Source: Candidatus Cloacimonadota bacterium
GTDB lineage: Bacteria > Cloacimonadota > Cloacimonadia > Cloacimonadales > Cloacimonadaceae
NCBI GenBank assembly: GCA_029781115.1
Contig: JAKOXG010000005.1
Span: 1 to 64,000 of the forward strand
Reading direction: 5' to 3'
Length of the DNA stretch: 64,000 nucleotides
Shown: positions 26,206 to 34,550 of the stretch, piece after piece
How positions within the stretch are numbered: position 1 is the first letter of the stretch
Layout of the letters: every line of letters starts with the position of its first letter
Notes under the pieces: generated by a model
Database searches by the model: none
Seen by the model: only the letters and a program-made list of their open reading frames with translations
What the model was told of the DNA's origin: nothing
Made by a program: the position numbers and the translations under genes

Positions 26206-27609
26206 TTATTGGTTTCTGAGTGTGCTTTTGTAGAAGTCCTTTCTCAAAACGTAGGTTTCAAAGAGGGATTTGGCACTGCTGAAGATGATCCTGGGCTCCA
26301 AGGATTTGCTCTTGATGGCTTGGATAAAGAGGGGGATCAATTCGCGCCGCTTGGCCCAGTAGATCTTGAGGTAAGCTTTGGGCAAATACGCTTCCATCTG
26401 CTTGTAGGTCATGCCCAAGGGGTTGTAGACGCAGTGGGTGATGTCGTAATCCTCCCAATTGTAGTGCCGGATGCGGTTTTCGCGCTTGAGTCTGTCATAT
26501 ACGGCGGTGCCCGGGAAAGGTGTCATGACGGAGACGAGGATGAGACCGGGGAGCTTGCTGGCGAACTTGATGTTCTTTTCGATGATCTCGGGGGTGTCAA
26601 ATTCATCGCCACTGCCGAGGATAAAGAAGAAGCTGTAGCTGATGCCCAGGTTCTTCAGGATGCTCACGGCTTTCATGATCTGATCGGTGCTGATCCTTTT
26701 ATTGAGGCTTTCCAACACCTCCGGCACACCGCTCTCGATGCCGAATCCCATCAGGGTGCAGCCACAAGCAGCCAATCTGGCCACCAGCTCGGGCTTTCTG
26801 ATGACCATGTCTATTCTGGTCATGCAGGCGAAGGTAAACTTTAGCTTTTCCTCTTCCACCAAGTCACAGAAACGGGTGATCCAATCGGCATTGGTGGTGA
26901 AATTGTCGTCATGAATCCAGAACTGGTCGTATCCCCAAGAGATAAAGTCCTTGATTTCCCCGATCACGTCTTCCACTCTGCGTTGGCGGAAACTGCCACC
27001 ATAAAAAGCGGAGATGGAGCAATAGGAACACTTGAAAGGACAGCCCCTGCTGGAGACTATCTTGGGCGTGAAGCTGAACTCCGGGGCTACCAAGTCCATG
27101 GTGATCTTGGGAATGGAGTTGATGTCTTTGAGTAACACGATCTCTTCATCGTTGTAAAACTCACCGTCTTTCAGGTAAGCCATGCCGGTGATGGCGGGAT
27201 AGCGGTCTTTTGCTTCCAGAGCCTTGACAAGGGCGACAAAGGTCTCCTCTCCCTCACCGCGACAAACGAAGTCTACGCCTGTCTCTTGCAGGGTTTCCTT
27301 GTACATGAAGGTCACGTGGTGACCGCCGATCACGGTGATGATCTCGGGATGATGCTCTTTTACATAGCGAATCATTTCTCCGGCCAGGGGATAGACCGCC
27401 GTTACAGCGGTAAAGCCGATCACATCGGGTTTGTATCTGCGGATATAGCGGTGCAGGGTGTTGACATCTGCCTGAACCACTACAGACCTGTAGCCCGCAT
27501 CCCTGACTGCGGCAGCCACATACAAGACTCCCTGAAATATCTGGTGCCCTTTGCGCGTCCTCTGCAGGCCACCGGCGGTAGCCTTTGGCGAAACAAATAG
27601 AACTGTCAT
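26206..27609 (-). CDS. B12-binding radical SAM protein (paralogue 1)
   Basis: A 467-residue class B (BchE-like) radical SAM enzyme. Residues 1-130 are the cobalamin-binding-like Rossmann region (PDVIGFTAVTAVYP, VIGGHHVTF). The radical SAM cluster ligands are Cys190, Cys194 and Cys197 (GCPFKCSYC). A helical tail ends YVLRKDFYKS. An ATG at 27609 is preferred over one at 27687: AAGGAAGG lies 8 nt upstream and the N-terminus (MTVLFVSPKAT) then aligns with the adjacent paralogue (MTILLVSPTAT). It probably performs a radical modification or methylation of a lipid, cofactor or polyketide-like substrate; the substrate is unknown. Its own sigma-54-like motif lies 136 nt upstream. Confidence 0.88.
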   Translation of the reverse strand: MTVLFVSPKATAGGLQRTRKGHQIFQGVLYVAAAVRDAGYRSVVVQADVNTLHRYIRRYKPDVIGFTAVTAVYPLAGEMIRYVKEHHPEIITVIGGHHVTFMYKETLQETGVDFVCRGEGEETFVALVKALEAKDRYPAITGMAYLKDGEFYNDEEIVLLKDINSIPKITMDLVAPEFSFTPKIVSSRGCPFKCSYCSISAFYGGSFRQRRVEDVIGEIKDFISWGYDQFWIHDDNFTTNADWITRFCDLVEEEKLKFTFACMTRIDMVIRKPELVARLAACGCTLMGFGIESGVPEVLESLNKRISTDQIMKAVSILKNLGISYSFFFILGSGDEFDTPEIIEKNIKFASKLPGLILVSVMTPFPGTAVYDRLKRENRIRHYNWEDYDITHCVYNPLGMTYKQMEAYLPKAYLKIYWAKRRELIPLFIQAIKSKSLEPRIIFSSAKSLFETYVLRKDFYKSTLRNQ

Positions 27610-27745
27610 TGTGAAACCTTCCTTTTTACTCAACTGGCGAAGGAAACAGGATTCCGTGCCGATTTTTACTTGAAAGATATGCGCCAATGATTATCATCAA
27701 GACCATTACGTTCTCAATGTAGCCTTGGCTTGTGGGCACAGTGTA

Positions 27746-27761
27746 TGCACAAATCGAGCCA
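27746..27761 (-). promoter_or_regulatory. Sigma-54-type promoter motif ahead of radical SAM paralogue 1
   Basis: Minus strand TGGCTCGATTTGTGCA, GG-N10-GC, the closest of the three to the RpoN consensus. It begins 11-12 bp after the stop of radical SAM paralogue 2. Confidence 0.62.
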
Positions 27762-27772
27762 AACTTGTTATG

Positions 27773-29176
27773 TTATTTGGTTTTACGTATGCTCTTGTAG
27801 AAATCCTTTCTCAAAACATAGGTTTGAAACAGGGATTTGGCGCTGCCCAAGATCATTCCCGGTTCGATGGATTTGGTTTTTAGCGCCTTGATGAAGAGTG
27901 AGGGTAATTCCCGCCATTTGGCCAAGTATATCTTCATATAGGCTTTGGGCAGATAGGATTCCATCTGTTTGTAGGTCATGCCCAGGGGATTGTAGACGCA
28001 GTGCGTGATGTCGTAATCTTCCCAATTGTAGTGGCGGATGCGGTTTTCACGCTTCAGTTTTTCATACACGGCTGTGCCCGGGAAAGGCGTGAGGATGGAG
28101 GCAAGGACGAGCCCGGGGAGCTTGCTGAAAAACTTGATGTTCTTGTCCATGATCTCGGGGGTGTCAAACTCATCACCGCTGCCCAGGAGCATGAAGAAGG
28201 TGTAGCTGATGCCCTGTTTCTTCAGGATATTCACCGCCTTCAAGATCTGGGGGATGCTGAGCTTTTTGTTGATGCTTTCCAACACCTCCGGCACGCCGCT
28301 TTCGATGCCGATGCTCATCATGGTGCAGCCGCATTTGCCCAGTCTTTCCACCAGCTCGGGTGATCGCTCGATGAAGTTGATCCGGCTCATGCAGCTGAAG
28401 GTAAACTTCAGCTCTTCCTGCTCGACCAGATCGCAGAAGCGCGTGAGCCAGGCGGCGTCTGTGGTGAAGTTGTCGTCATGAATCCAAAACTGGGTGTAGC
28501 CCCAGGAGATGTAATCCTTGATGTCTGCGATCACGTCTTCCACTCTGCGCTGACGGTATTTGCCGCCATAGAAGGCGGAGATGGAGCAGTAGGAACACTT
28601 GAAGGGGCAGCCCCTGCTGGAGACTATCTTGGGCGTGAAAGTGGATTCCGGCGCCACCAAATCCATGGTGATGCGCGGGATTTTGTTGATGTCTTCCAGC
28701 AGCACTATCCTTTCGTCGTTGTAAAACTCGCCGTCCTTCATGTAGACCATGCCGGTGATGGCGGGATAGCGGTCTTTGGCTTCCAGAGCAGAAAGGAGGG
28801 CGGCGAAGGTCTCTTCACCCTCGCCGCGACAAACAAAATCCACACCTGTCTCTTGCAGGGTTTCCTTGTACATGAAGGTCACATGGTGGCCGCCAACCAC
28901 GGTGATGATCTCGGGGTGCTTTTCCTTTACATAGCGGATCATCTCGCTCACCAAAGGGTACACGGCTGTCACGCAGGTGAAGCCGATCACGTCGGGTATA
29001 TAGCGGCGGATGTAGCGGTGCAGGTTGTTGACATCAGCCTGAACCACTACGGCTCTATGGCCTGCATCCCTCGCTGCGGCGGCTATATACAAGATTCCCT
29101 GAAACACTTGATGCCCTCTGCGCATCATTTCCAAGCCACCGGTGGTAGCTGTGGGAGAAACAAGTAGGATCGTCAT
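27773..29176 (-). CDS. B12-binding radical SAM protein (paralogue 2)
   Basis: A 467-residue tandem paralogue of the gene at 26206, nearly collinear, with the same RGCPFKCSYC cluster motif and the same C-terminal YVLRKDFYKS segment. It begins 8 bp after the stop of the 946-residue DUF6754-like gene (an AAGG overlaps that stop), so it is read as part of the DUF6754 operon, whereas its twin has a separate promoter. The substrate is unknown. Placement in the operon suggests it may modify a component handled by the membrane cluster, which is inference. Confidence 0.88.
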   Translation of the reverse strand: MTILLVSPTATTGGLEMMRRGHQVFQGILYIAAAARDAGHRAVVVQADVNNLHRYIRRYIPDVIGFTCVTAVYPLVSEMIRYVKEKHPEIITVVGGHHVTFMYKETLQETGVDFVCRGEGEETFAALLSALEAKDRYPAITGMVYMKDGEFYNDERIVLLEDINKIPRITMDLVAPESTFTPKIVSSRGCPFKCSYCSISAFYGGKYRQRRVEDVIADIKDYISWGYTQFWIHDDNFTTDAAWLTRFCDLVEQEELKFTFSCMSRINFIERSPELVERLGKCGCTMMSIGIESGVPEVLESINKKLSIPQILKAVNILKKQGISYTFFMLLGSGDEFDTPEIMDKNIKFFSKLPGLVLASILTPFPGTAVYEKLKRENRIRHYNWEDYDITHCVYNPLGMTYKQMESYLPKAYMKIYLAKWRELPSLFIKALKTKSIEPGMILGSAKSLFQTYVLRKDFYKSIRKTK

Positions 29177-29184
29177 ATTATGCC

Positions 29185-32025
29185 TTATTCAAATGGCAGG
29201 AAGTGCAGCAGCTCGTGCCAGTGGGCGGTTGAAAGGAAGGTGCCGATGATGATCAGGAAGATCATCACGATCTTGAAGTAGTCCTGCCCTTTGAGCATAC
29301 TCACCAGCTCGATATTGCGGGAGAGATAAGCGCTGGCGGCATAAAACTCTTCGCCGATCAGTGTATAGTCACAGGTGGTGATGAAGAAAGGAACCTGCGT
29401 GATGGCGTCTGTGCCAGCGATTTGGATGGAGCCCATCTGGTTTCCGGTCTCGGTCATGAGCAGGGCTTCGGCGTTGAAGTAGCCCATGTAGAGCACGGTT
29501 GCGGCTCGTTCACGGATGATGATGCCGTTTACACCTGCGGCAAAGGCAAATTGCGAATCCGAGATGTAGAAGATGTCTTCACGGTTGAAGGCATCCGGTC
29601 TGCCGGCCTCGTTGTAGGCAGTCTGCACTATCTCCTGCGCCAGCGGCATCACAAAATAGTCCACGTGCGGCGAGATGAGGCGGACGTCAAACTCGGCCGT
29701 CTTCTTCGCCGTTTCACTGAGGATCATCAGCGCACTGATGGTGCAGGGATCACCCAGGCCGCCCCAGCCGGGCACAAACATCACGGGTCTGCCCATCTCG
29801 GTGGCACGTCCCACAGCGTTGTCCAGCTCCTCCAAACCTGCGATGGGGCGGATGTAGAGCTCCCTGCGGCGGGCTTGCACCAAGGCAACGACAATCATGA
29901 TGCCAAAAGTGAGGCTGCCGATGAGGGTGGCCAATTTGGTCTTGTCAAACCATTGCGGCTCGGGGAAGAACCACTGGTTGCCCTTGGGATCTTTGTAGGT
30001 GTCTGTCTGTTGGATGAGACCGTGACCGTCGGTGAGCAAAAGCTGATAGGCGTAGGTGCGGGAGTTGCGGTGCATCTCTGCCAGCAGTATCTTGCGCCAT
30101 GCCTTCTCGCTGCGTGCTTTTTGGGCTTGCTTGTAGGCGGGATGGTTGATGATAAAGTTGTAGCTATCCTGAGCTTGGGTAGCCTCGGCTTGACTGCTCA
30201 GATAGGCTTCGCTGAGCGTATCTCCGGTAGCCTGCATACCCTTCACCAGCTTGCTGAGGCTGTCGGCCTCCGCCTTCATCTCCCTCAAGTCTTTCTCAAA
30301 TACGCCGCGATAGATGTTGCCAGCAAAGCTGAGCATCTTGTCTTCGTCAAAGGCAACTGTAAAAGCCGGGCTTAGCAGCAGTCTGCGGCTCTTGGCATCG
30401 TAGTTTGAGATGGGTTTATAGAGTGCATCAGGGTAGTTGATGGCGTGATCCAAGGCGCGGATCATACCGTTAGAGCGCATGCCGGGACTGAAATAGGGGC
30501 TGAGCTTGTTTTTGATCAGCACATCCATGTAGACGCGGTCGAGACGCTTGCCGGCGATGCTCAGATGCTTGCCCAGATACCTGTGCGTAGCTTCCTCAAA
30601 CAGGATATCCTGATGTGCGGCAGGCTCTTCATATTTGCCCTTGTTTTTGCGCAACATCACCTGCGTCTCCACCTTGAAGCTCTTGCCGTGCGCAAAGTCT
30701 TTGGGCAGCTTCATCGAGATCACCTTATCCGGATAATACTCCGTGATCTGAGCTATCTCTTTGCCGCCTTCCTCCCTGAAGGTAAAGCGCAGACGCTCAA
30801 TCGGATACAGGTCGTTCTCAAGCAGCTCATAGGTAAACTTGAGCTTGTTGTGCTTGGCTGAAGTGTAAGAGGCCTGCGTGATGTAGGCGATGGGCTTGCC
30901 CATGGAGAGGTAGTTGTTGTCTCCCTTGTCATTGGGCTTGTCCTGAACGCTGAAGGCGGGAAGATTGGGATACTCAGCGGAGTTTCTGATGTAGAGTGTA
31001 TCTGCGATAGAGGCGTTTTGATACTCGGAATAATCCATGTAACTCAGCACGGGCAGATAGTCTGAGGCAGGACGGCTGAGGCTGATGCCTGCTTCTTTGA
31101 GATCCACCTTTTCATAGAGCGTCTTGGAGCCTGAAGTCACATAGGAATCAAAGACCTTGATCGCTCTTTCTTGCCAAGCGGCGTGGAACTGCTCGTCTGC
31201 CGCAGTGAGGTTGAGCTCCTGCTCTGATCTGAAGAGTGGCACCGACTCCTTGGGGAGCAGCCAACCGCTGTAGAGAGCGATGTCATAGCCCACTTCAGGC
31301 ATATTCCACTCAAAGCCAAGCTCCTGCGTATCTTCCACGTAGGTGGCGTTGACCACTGCATCGGGCGCAGGACGGTTGTCCACCGGGATGGCGGAGACTA
31401 TCTTGGCGGCGGGCAGGTGGTGTCCGCGCTCATTCACCGCCACCACGCTGTAATAGTATTCATTGCCAACTTTGGGGTTGGCCAAGATGAGGTCAAACTG
31501 GTTGAGCTTGTAGCCGGCATAGCTTTCTTTATCCAGCTTCACCTGCTTGGATTGATGGTAAAACACGCTGTGCTTGATGGAACCCAGCATGTCATAGCGA
31601 TCGACAAGCGAGCCGATCACCTTCGGGTCGCGGGGTACGGCTCGATACAGCGGGCTGTCGGCAGGCTGGTGCTTTTCCTTCTTCAGCTTTGCGGGTGCGG
31701 TTTCAAACTCATACAGCGGTTGATAATCCGAATCGGTAAAGCGGAGCTCATCACCGATCACACCCATAGTGGGGTCTACATCCAGATTGCTGAGGAAGAA
31801 GAGGGTATCCGGGCTGCAACCCCGATAGATCTTATACTGGATAATGCGATGCTCTTTGCTGAGTGGTGTCCATTTCAACACTATACCTGAGCCATCGTCA
31901 AAGGGGGCATCCATGGCGATCAAACCGGTCACCTGACCCTGTTTTGCCACCTCCGGTGAGGAGGCGGAAAACAGGATCAAGCTTCCCAGAAGAACCATGG
32001 CCGTGAACAGGCTATATTTCTTCAT
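29185..32025 (-). CDS. DUF6754-like membrane protein with fn3 domains (paralogue 2)
   Basis: A 946-residue protein: signal sequence (MKKYSLFTAMVLLGSLILFSA), fn3-like domains (about 35-260), a long extracytoplasmic region with a coiled coil near 580-620, and a membrane segment about 680-702. A conserved C-terminal domain (IAGLEELDNAVGRATEMGRP, TETGN, IAGTDAITQVPFF, CDYTLIGEEFYAASAYLSR) follows, then a last membrane segment about 915-935. The C-terminal domain looks like DUF6754 (recalled, not searched). It is paralogous to the 956-residue product at the head of the operon. The function is not known. Confidence 0.8.
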   Translation of the reverse strand: MKKYSLFTAMVLLGSLILFSASSPEVAKQGQVTGLIAMDAPFDDGSGIVLKWTPLSKEHRIIQYKIYRGCSPDTLFFLSNLDVDPTMGVIGDELRFTDSDYQPLYEFETAPAKLKKEKHQPADSPLYRAVPRDPKVIGSLVDRYDMLGSIKHSVFYHQSKQVKLDKESYAGYKLNQFDLILANPKVGNEYYYSVVAVNERGHHLPAAKIVSAIPVDNRPAPDAVVNATYVEDTQELGFEWNMPEVGYDIALYSGWLLPKESVPLFRSEQELNLTAADEQFHAAWQERAIKVFDSYVTSGSKTLYEKVDLKEAGISLSRPASDYLPVLSYMDYSEYQNASIADTLYIRNSAEYPNLPAFSVQDKPNDKGDNNYLSMGKPIAYITQASYTSAKHNKLKFTYELLENDLYPIERLRFTFREEGGKEIAQITEYYPDKVISMKLPKDFAHGKSFKVETQVMLRKNKGKYEEPAAHQDILFEEATHRYLGKHLSIAGKRLDRVYMDVLIKNKLSPYFSPGMRSNGMIRALDHAINYPDALYKPISNYDAKSRRLLLSPAFTVAFDEDKMLSFAGNIYRGVFEKDLREMKAEADSLSKLVKGMQATGDTLSEAYLSSQAEATQAQDSYNFIINHPAYKQAQKARSEKAWRKILLAEMHRNSRTYAYQLLLTDGHGLIQQTDTYKDPKGNQWFFPEPQWFDKTKLATLIGSLTFGIMIVVALVQARRRELYIRPIAGLEELDNAVGRATEMGRPVMFVPGWGGLGDPCTISALMILSETAKKTAEFDVRLISPHVDYFVMPLAQEIVQTAYNEAGRPDAFNREDIFYISDSQFAFAAGVNGIIIRERAATVLYMGYFNAEALLMTETGNQMGSIQIAGTDAITQVPFFITTCDYTLIGEEFYAASAYLSRNIELVSMLKGQDYFKIVMIFLIIIGTFLSTAHWHELLHFLPFE

Positions 32026-32089
32026 TGGTCATTCCATATATAGTCGCCCGACAAAGCGAGCTATGGCAGGACGGCTATGCTATAAGGTT

Positions 32090-32692
32090 TTAGAATATCT
32101 TGGCGAAGACATCGTTGACCAGGAACTGGATACGTCCGATCAACAATGAGATACGAGCCATCACGGTGAGTCCGAAGGAGGCACCAAAGCCCACCATCAT
32201 AAACCACTTTCCGATCGACACAAACTTGCCATAGACGCCGGTGTGTGCTTTGGAGAAGAAGAAGTAGAGCAACACGGTGACTGTGCCCAGGAAGATCAGG
32301 AAGAGGTTGAGGTTTTCGATTGGCACCATCGCCTGACGCATCTGCACCAGGATAAGGCTGTGCATAGCCAAGGCCACGCTGGCACCTGCTCCCATCATGG
32401 AAAAGGCGATCGGGTAGCGGCTCAACCAGCTCAGTTTGCGGCTGAAGCGGAAGAGGTAGAAAGCACCGATGATAGCCGGAATGATGAGGATAAACTCGTG
32501 CTTGAGTATGATGGGCTGCCAAAAGAAGGGGATGAACACACGTTCGTAGGAGAGCACCAGGCTGTAGCCCAGTGAAATACCCACCAAGAGCTGTTCAGAC
32601 ATCTGATAGAGGGGGTTGTCCTTGTAAAGGAAGGAGAAGATAGCCAGGGTGAAGAAAGCACCCACTAAGTTACTGAATAGTTCAAATGACAT
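32090..32692 (-). CDS. Polytopic membrane protein of the DUF6754 cluster
   Basis: A 200-residue integral membrane protein with about five or six hydrophobic segments (FFTLAIFSFLY, LLVGISLGYSLVL, FILIIPAIIGAFYLF, FLIFLGTVTVLLYFFF, MMVGFGASFGLTV). It has no recognised domain. It begins 12 bp after the 396-residue gene and is followed after 64 bp by the 946-residue paralogue. The position between the two DUF6754-like paralogues suggests a subunit of the same complex; this is inferred from order alone. Confidence 0.75.
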   Translation of the reverse strand: MSFELFSNLVGAFFTLAIFSFLYKDNPLYQMSEQLLVGISLGYSLVLSYERVFIPFFWQPIILKHEFILIIPAIIGAFYLFRFSRKLSWLSRYPIAFSMMGAGASVALAMHSLILVQMRQAMVPIENLNLFLIFLGTVTVLLYFFFSKAHTGVYGKFVSIGKWFMMVGFGASFGLTVMARISLLIGRIQFLVNDVFAKIF

Positions 32693-32704
32693 TTTTAACC
32701 TCCT

Positions 32705-33895
32705 TTACTGCTGCTTTGCCTGGCGGGCTTTTTGGATGAAGTAACCGATATTACCCAGGATAATGAACACGATGATCATGATATGGGCCACGGATTGAGC
32801 GTTCATGCCGATGCGCGCTACTTTAAACTTATAAGGAATGTTGTAGGTGAGGCGGTTGAGATCGTTGAAAGCCACATAGCCCAGCTCATCCTTTTGAGCT
32901 TCTGTGACCTTGGTGACGTCGATCACAACCTTGCCATCTTTCTCTTCTTTGAGACCATCAAAGATGTCCTGTTTTTCAGGATGTTTCGCTACAAACTGTT
33001 GATATTCTGCAGGCGTGAATTTAGCCGTATTCTGAGTGGTGATATTGAGGTATTTCTGGATAGACTCATCCCTCAGGATATCGCTGCTGAAGGAGCGTCC
33101 GTGCGGGATCTTGTTGCCATCTTCGTCTACGCCCAGATCCAGCGGAGTGCCGGGTTCGCGGTAGGCACCAAAGACGTCGGTGAGCTTTTCATATTCAGCC
33201 GCACCCTTGAGCCCGGAAAGCATGCCGATAAACTGTCCGGTTTGCAGGTAGGGATACATGTCTGCAGCCATCACGGCGGTCACGCCCACGGCGATGTTGA
33301 GACCAAACTTGGGTCTGGCATAATAGAGCCACATTCCACCGGCGGAGCTACCGGAAAACTCGATCACCAAGTTCAATTCGCTGTAGTTGGTCAGACCTTT
33401 CATGATCTCCAGGTTTTCCAGCTTGCGTCCTTCGGCGTCCGTCTTCACTGCGGCGGCGATGTTGTCTCCCATACCCAAAATGGTAGGCATGGCCAAGGTG
33501 CCGGGAATGTAGCCAAAGTTACAGTAGTCCACGCCGGATTTGATGTTTGGATACTCTTCTTTCACGGTATTGATGGCGTAGTCGATGATGGGACCTGCGG
33601 AAGGCAGCCAGGTGAGCGTAAAGACCTTGATATTGCGCTCAAAGCAGTGCCTCAGGATGGCCACTTCCATGGGGAAGAGCTCCGGCATCGTGGAGGCATC
33701 GTGGTAGAAGCTCAGCAGGATGGCTCTATCCGGCCTGCCGGCAAAGCTGTCGATAAACTGATACAGGTTTTCTGTAGGTGGCGAGGTGACGTTGTCTGAA
33801 TTGAAGGGGAAAGCCAGAGGCAGGGCGATGGCCAGAGCCACCACGATGTAGATCCAACGGCGATCCAACTTTTGAATGCGTTCAAAGAAATTCAT
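32705..33895 (-). CDS. Bitopic extracytoplasmic protein of the DUF6754 cluster
   Basis: A 396-residue protein anchored at both ends: a membrane segment about 14-31 and another about 366-386, with a large domain between. That domain starts with an alpha/beta-looking stretch (RAILLSFYHDAS, NIKVFTLTWLPSAG) and includes a glycine-rich piece (EFSGSSAGGMW). No catalytic motif was recognised. It begins 12 bp after the 208-residue gene. The function is unknown; a scaffold or sensor facing outward is possible. Confidence 0.75.
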   Translation of the reverse strand: MNFFERIQKLDRRWIYIVVALAIALPLAFPFNSDNVTSPPTENLYQFIDSFAGRPDRAILLSFYHDASTMPELFPMEVAILRHCFERNIKVFTLTWLPSAGPIIDYAINTVKEEYPNIKSGVDYCNFGYIPGTLAMPTILGMGDNIAAAVKTDAEGRKLENLEIMKGLTNYSELNLVIEFSGSSAGGMWLYYARPKFGLNIAVGVTAVMAADMYPYLQTGQFIGMLSGLKGAAEYEKLTDVFGAYREPGTPLDLGVDEDGNKIPHGRSFSSDILRDESIQKYLNITTQNTAKFTPAEYQQFVAKHPEKQDIFDGLKEEKDGKVVIDVTKVTEAQKDELGYVAFNDLNRLTYNIPYKFKVARIGMNAQSVAHIMIIVFIILGNIGYFIQKARQAKQQ

Positions 33896-33907
33896 TGCAT
33901 GCCTCCA

Positions 33908-34534
33908 TTAATCTCCGCCCAAGTAAGAGCGTTCGATACCTAACATAATCTTGAGGGTGGTAGCCACCGAGCCCAATCCCACGCCCAGCATGATGCCGCG
34001 CTTGGCTGCCAGGTTTGGGACGTCCAAGATCCACTGTGAGATGGCGGGCAGGTATTTGGAAATCTTCACTCCGATCGGCACCTGTGCCAGCATCACCACG
34101 ATAGCAGCAGCGAGCAGCACAGTAGCTTCAGCGGAGCGCGCCCTGAAGGCTTTATAGGCTGCAGAAGCCATATAAAAAGCCAACAGCGAAAACATGGTGG
34201 CACTCATGGGCATAGCCATGTTTTCAAACATCCACATGTAGAGGCCACCCTTTTGCGTGCCTCCGATGAATCCGGCAAGTGAGGTGGCGATAAAACCTGC
34301 AAAGAAGAAGTAACTGTATTGCCATTTGGGTGCACGCCGCTTGATCTTGGCGGTGTGCATCATGGAAAGGCTAAACACACCCAGGATGATGGCAAAGGGT
34401 GCCATCGCCCTTGCCCAGGGCATGTAGAACTTATAGTAAAAATCGTCGGCCATGACTCTATGGGGTATAAACACCCAGAGGAGCCACACTATTCCTCCGG
34501 CGATGACGATGATGAGTGGTATTGTCTTTTTCAT
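33908..34534 (-). CDS. Polytopic membrane protein of the DUF6754 cluster
   Basis: A 208-residue integral membrane protein with about six hydrophobic segments, starting at residue 4 (IPLIIVIAGGIVWLLWVFI). It includes a conserved-looking MMHTAKIKRRAPKW cytoplasmic loop and a GFIGGTQKGG turn. No known family was recognised. It lies 16 bp after the 956-residue gene and 12 bp before the 396-residue gene. Confidence 0.75.
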   Translation of the reverse strand: MKKTIPLIIVIAGGIVWLLWVFIPHRVMADDFYYKFYMPWARAMAPFAIILGVFSLSMMHTAKIKRRAPKWQYSYFFFAGFIATSLAGFIGGTQKGGLYMWMFENMAMPMSATMFSLLAFYMASAAYKAFRARSAEATVLLAAAIVVMLAQVPIGVKISKYLPAISQWILDVPNLAAKRGIMLGVGLGSVATTLKIMLGIERSYLGGD

Positions 34535-34550
34535 AATGATTGATCCTCTA

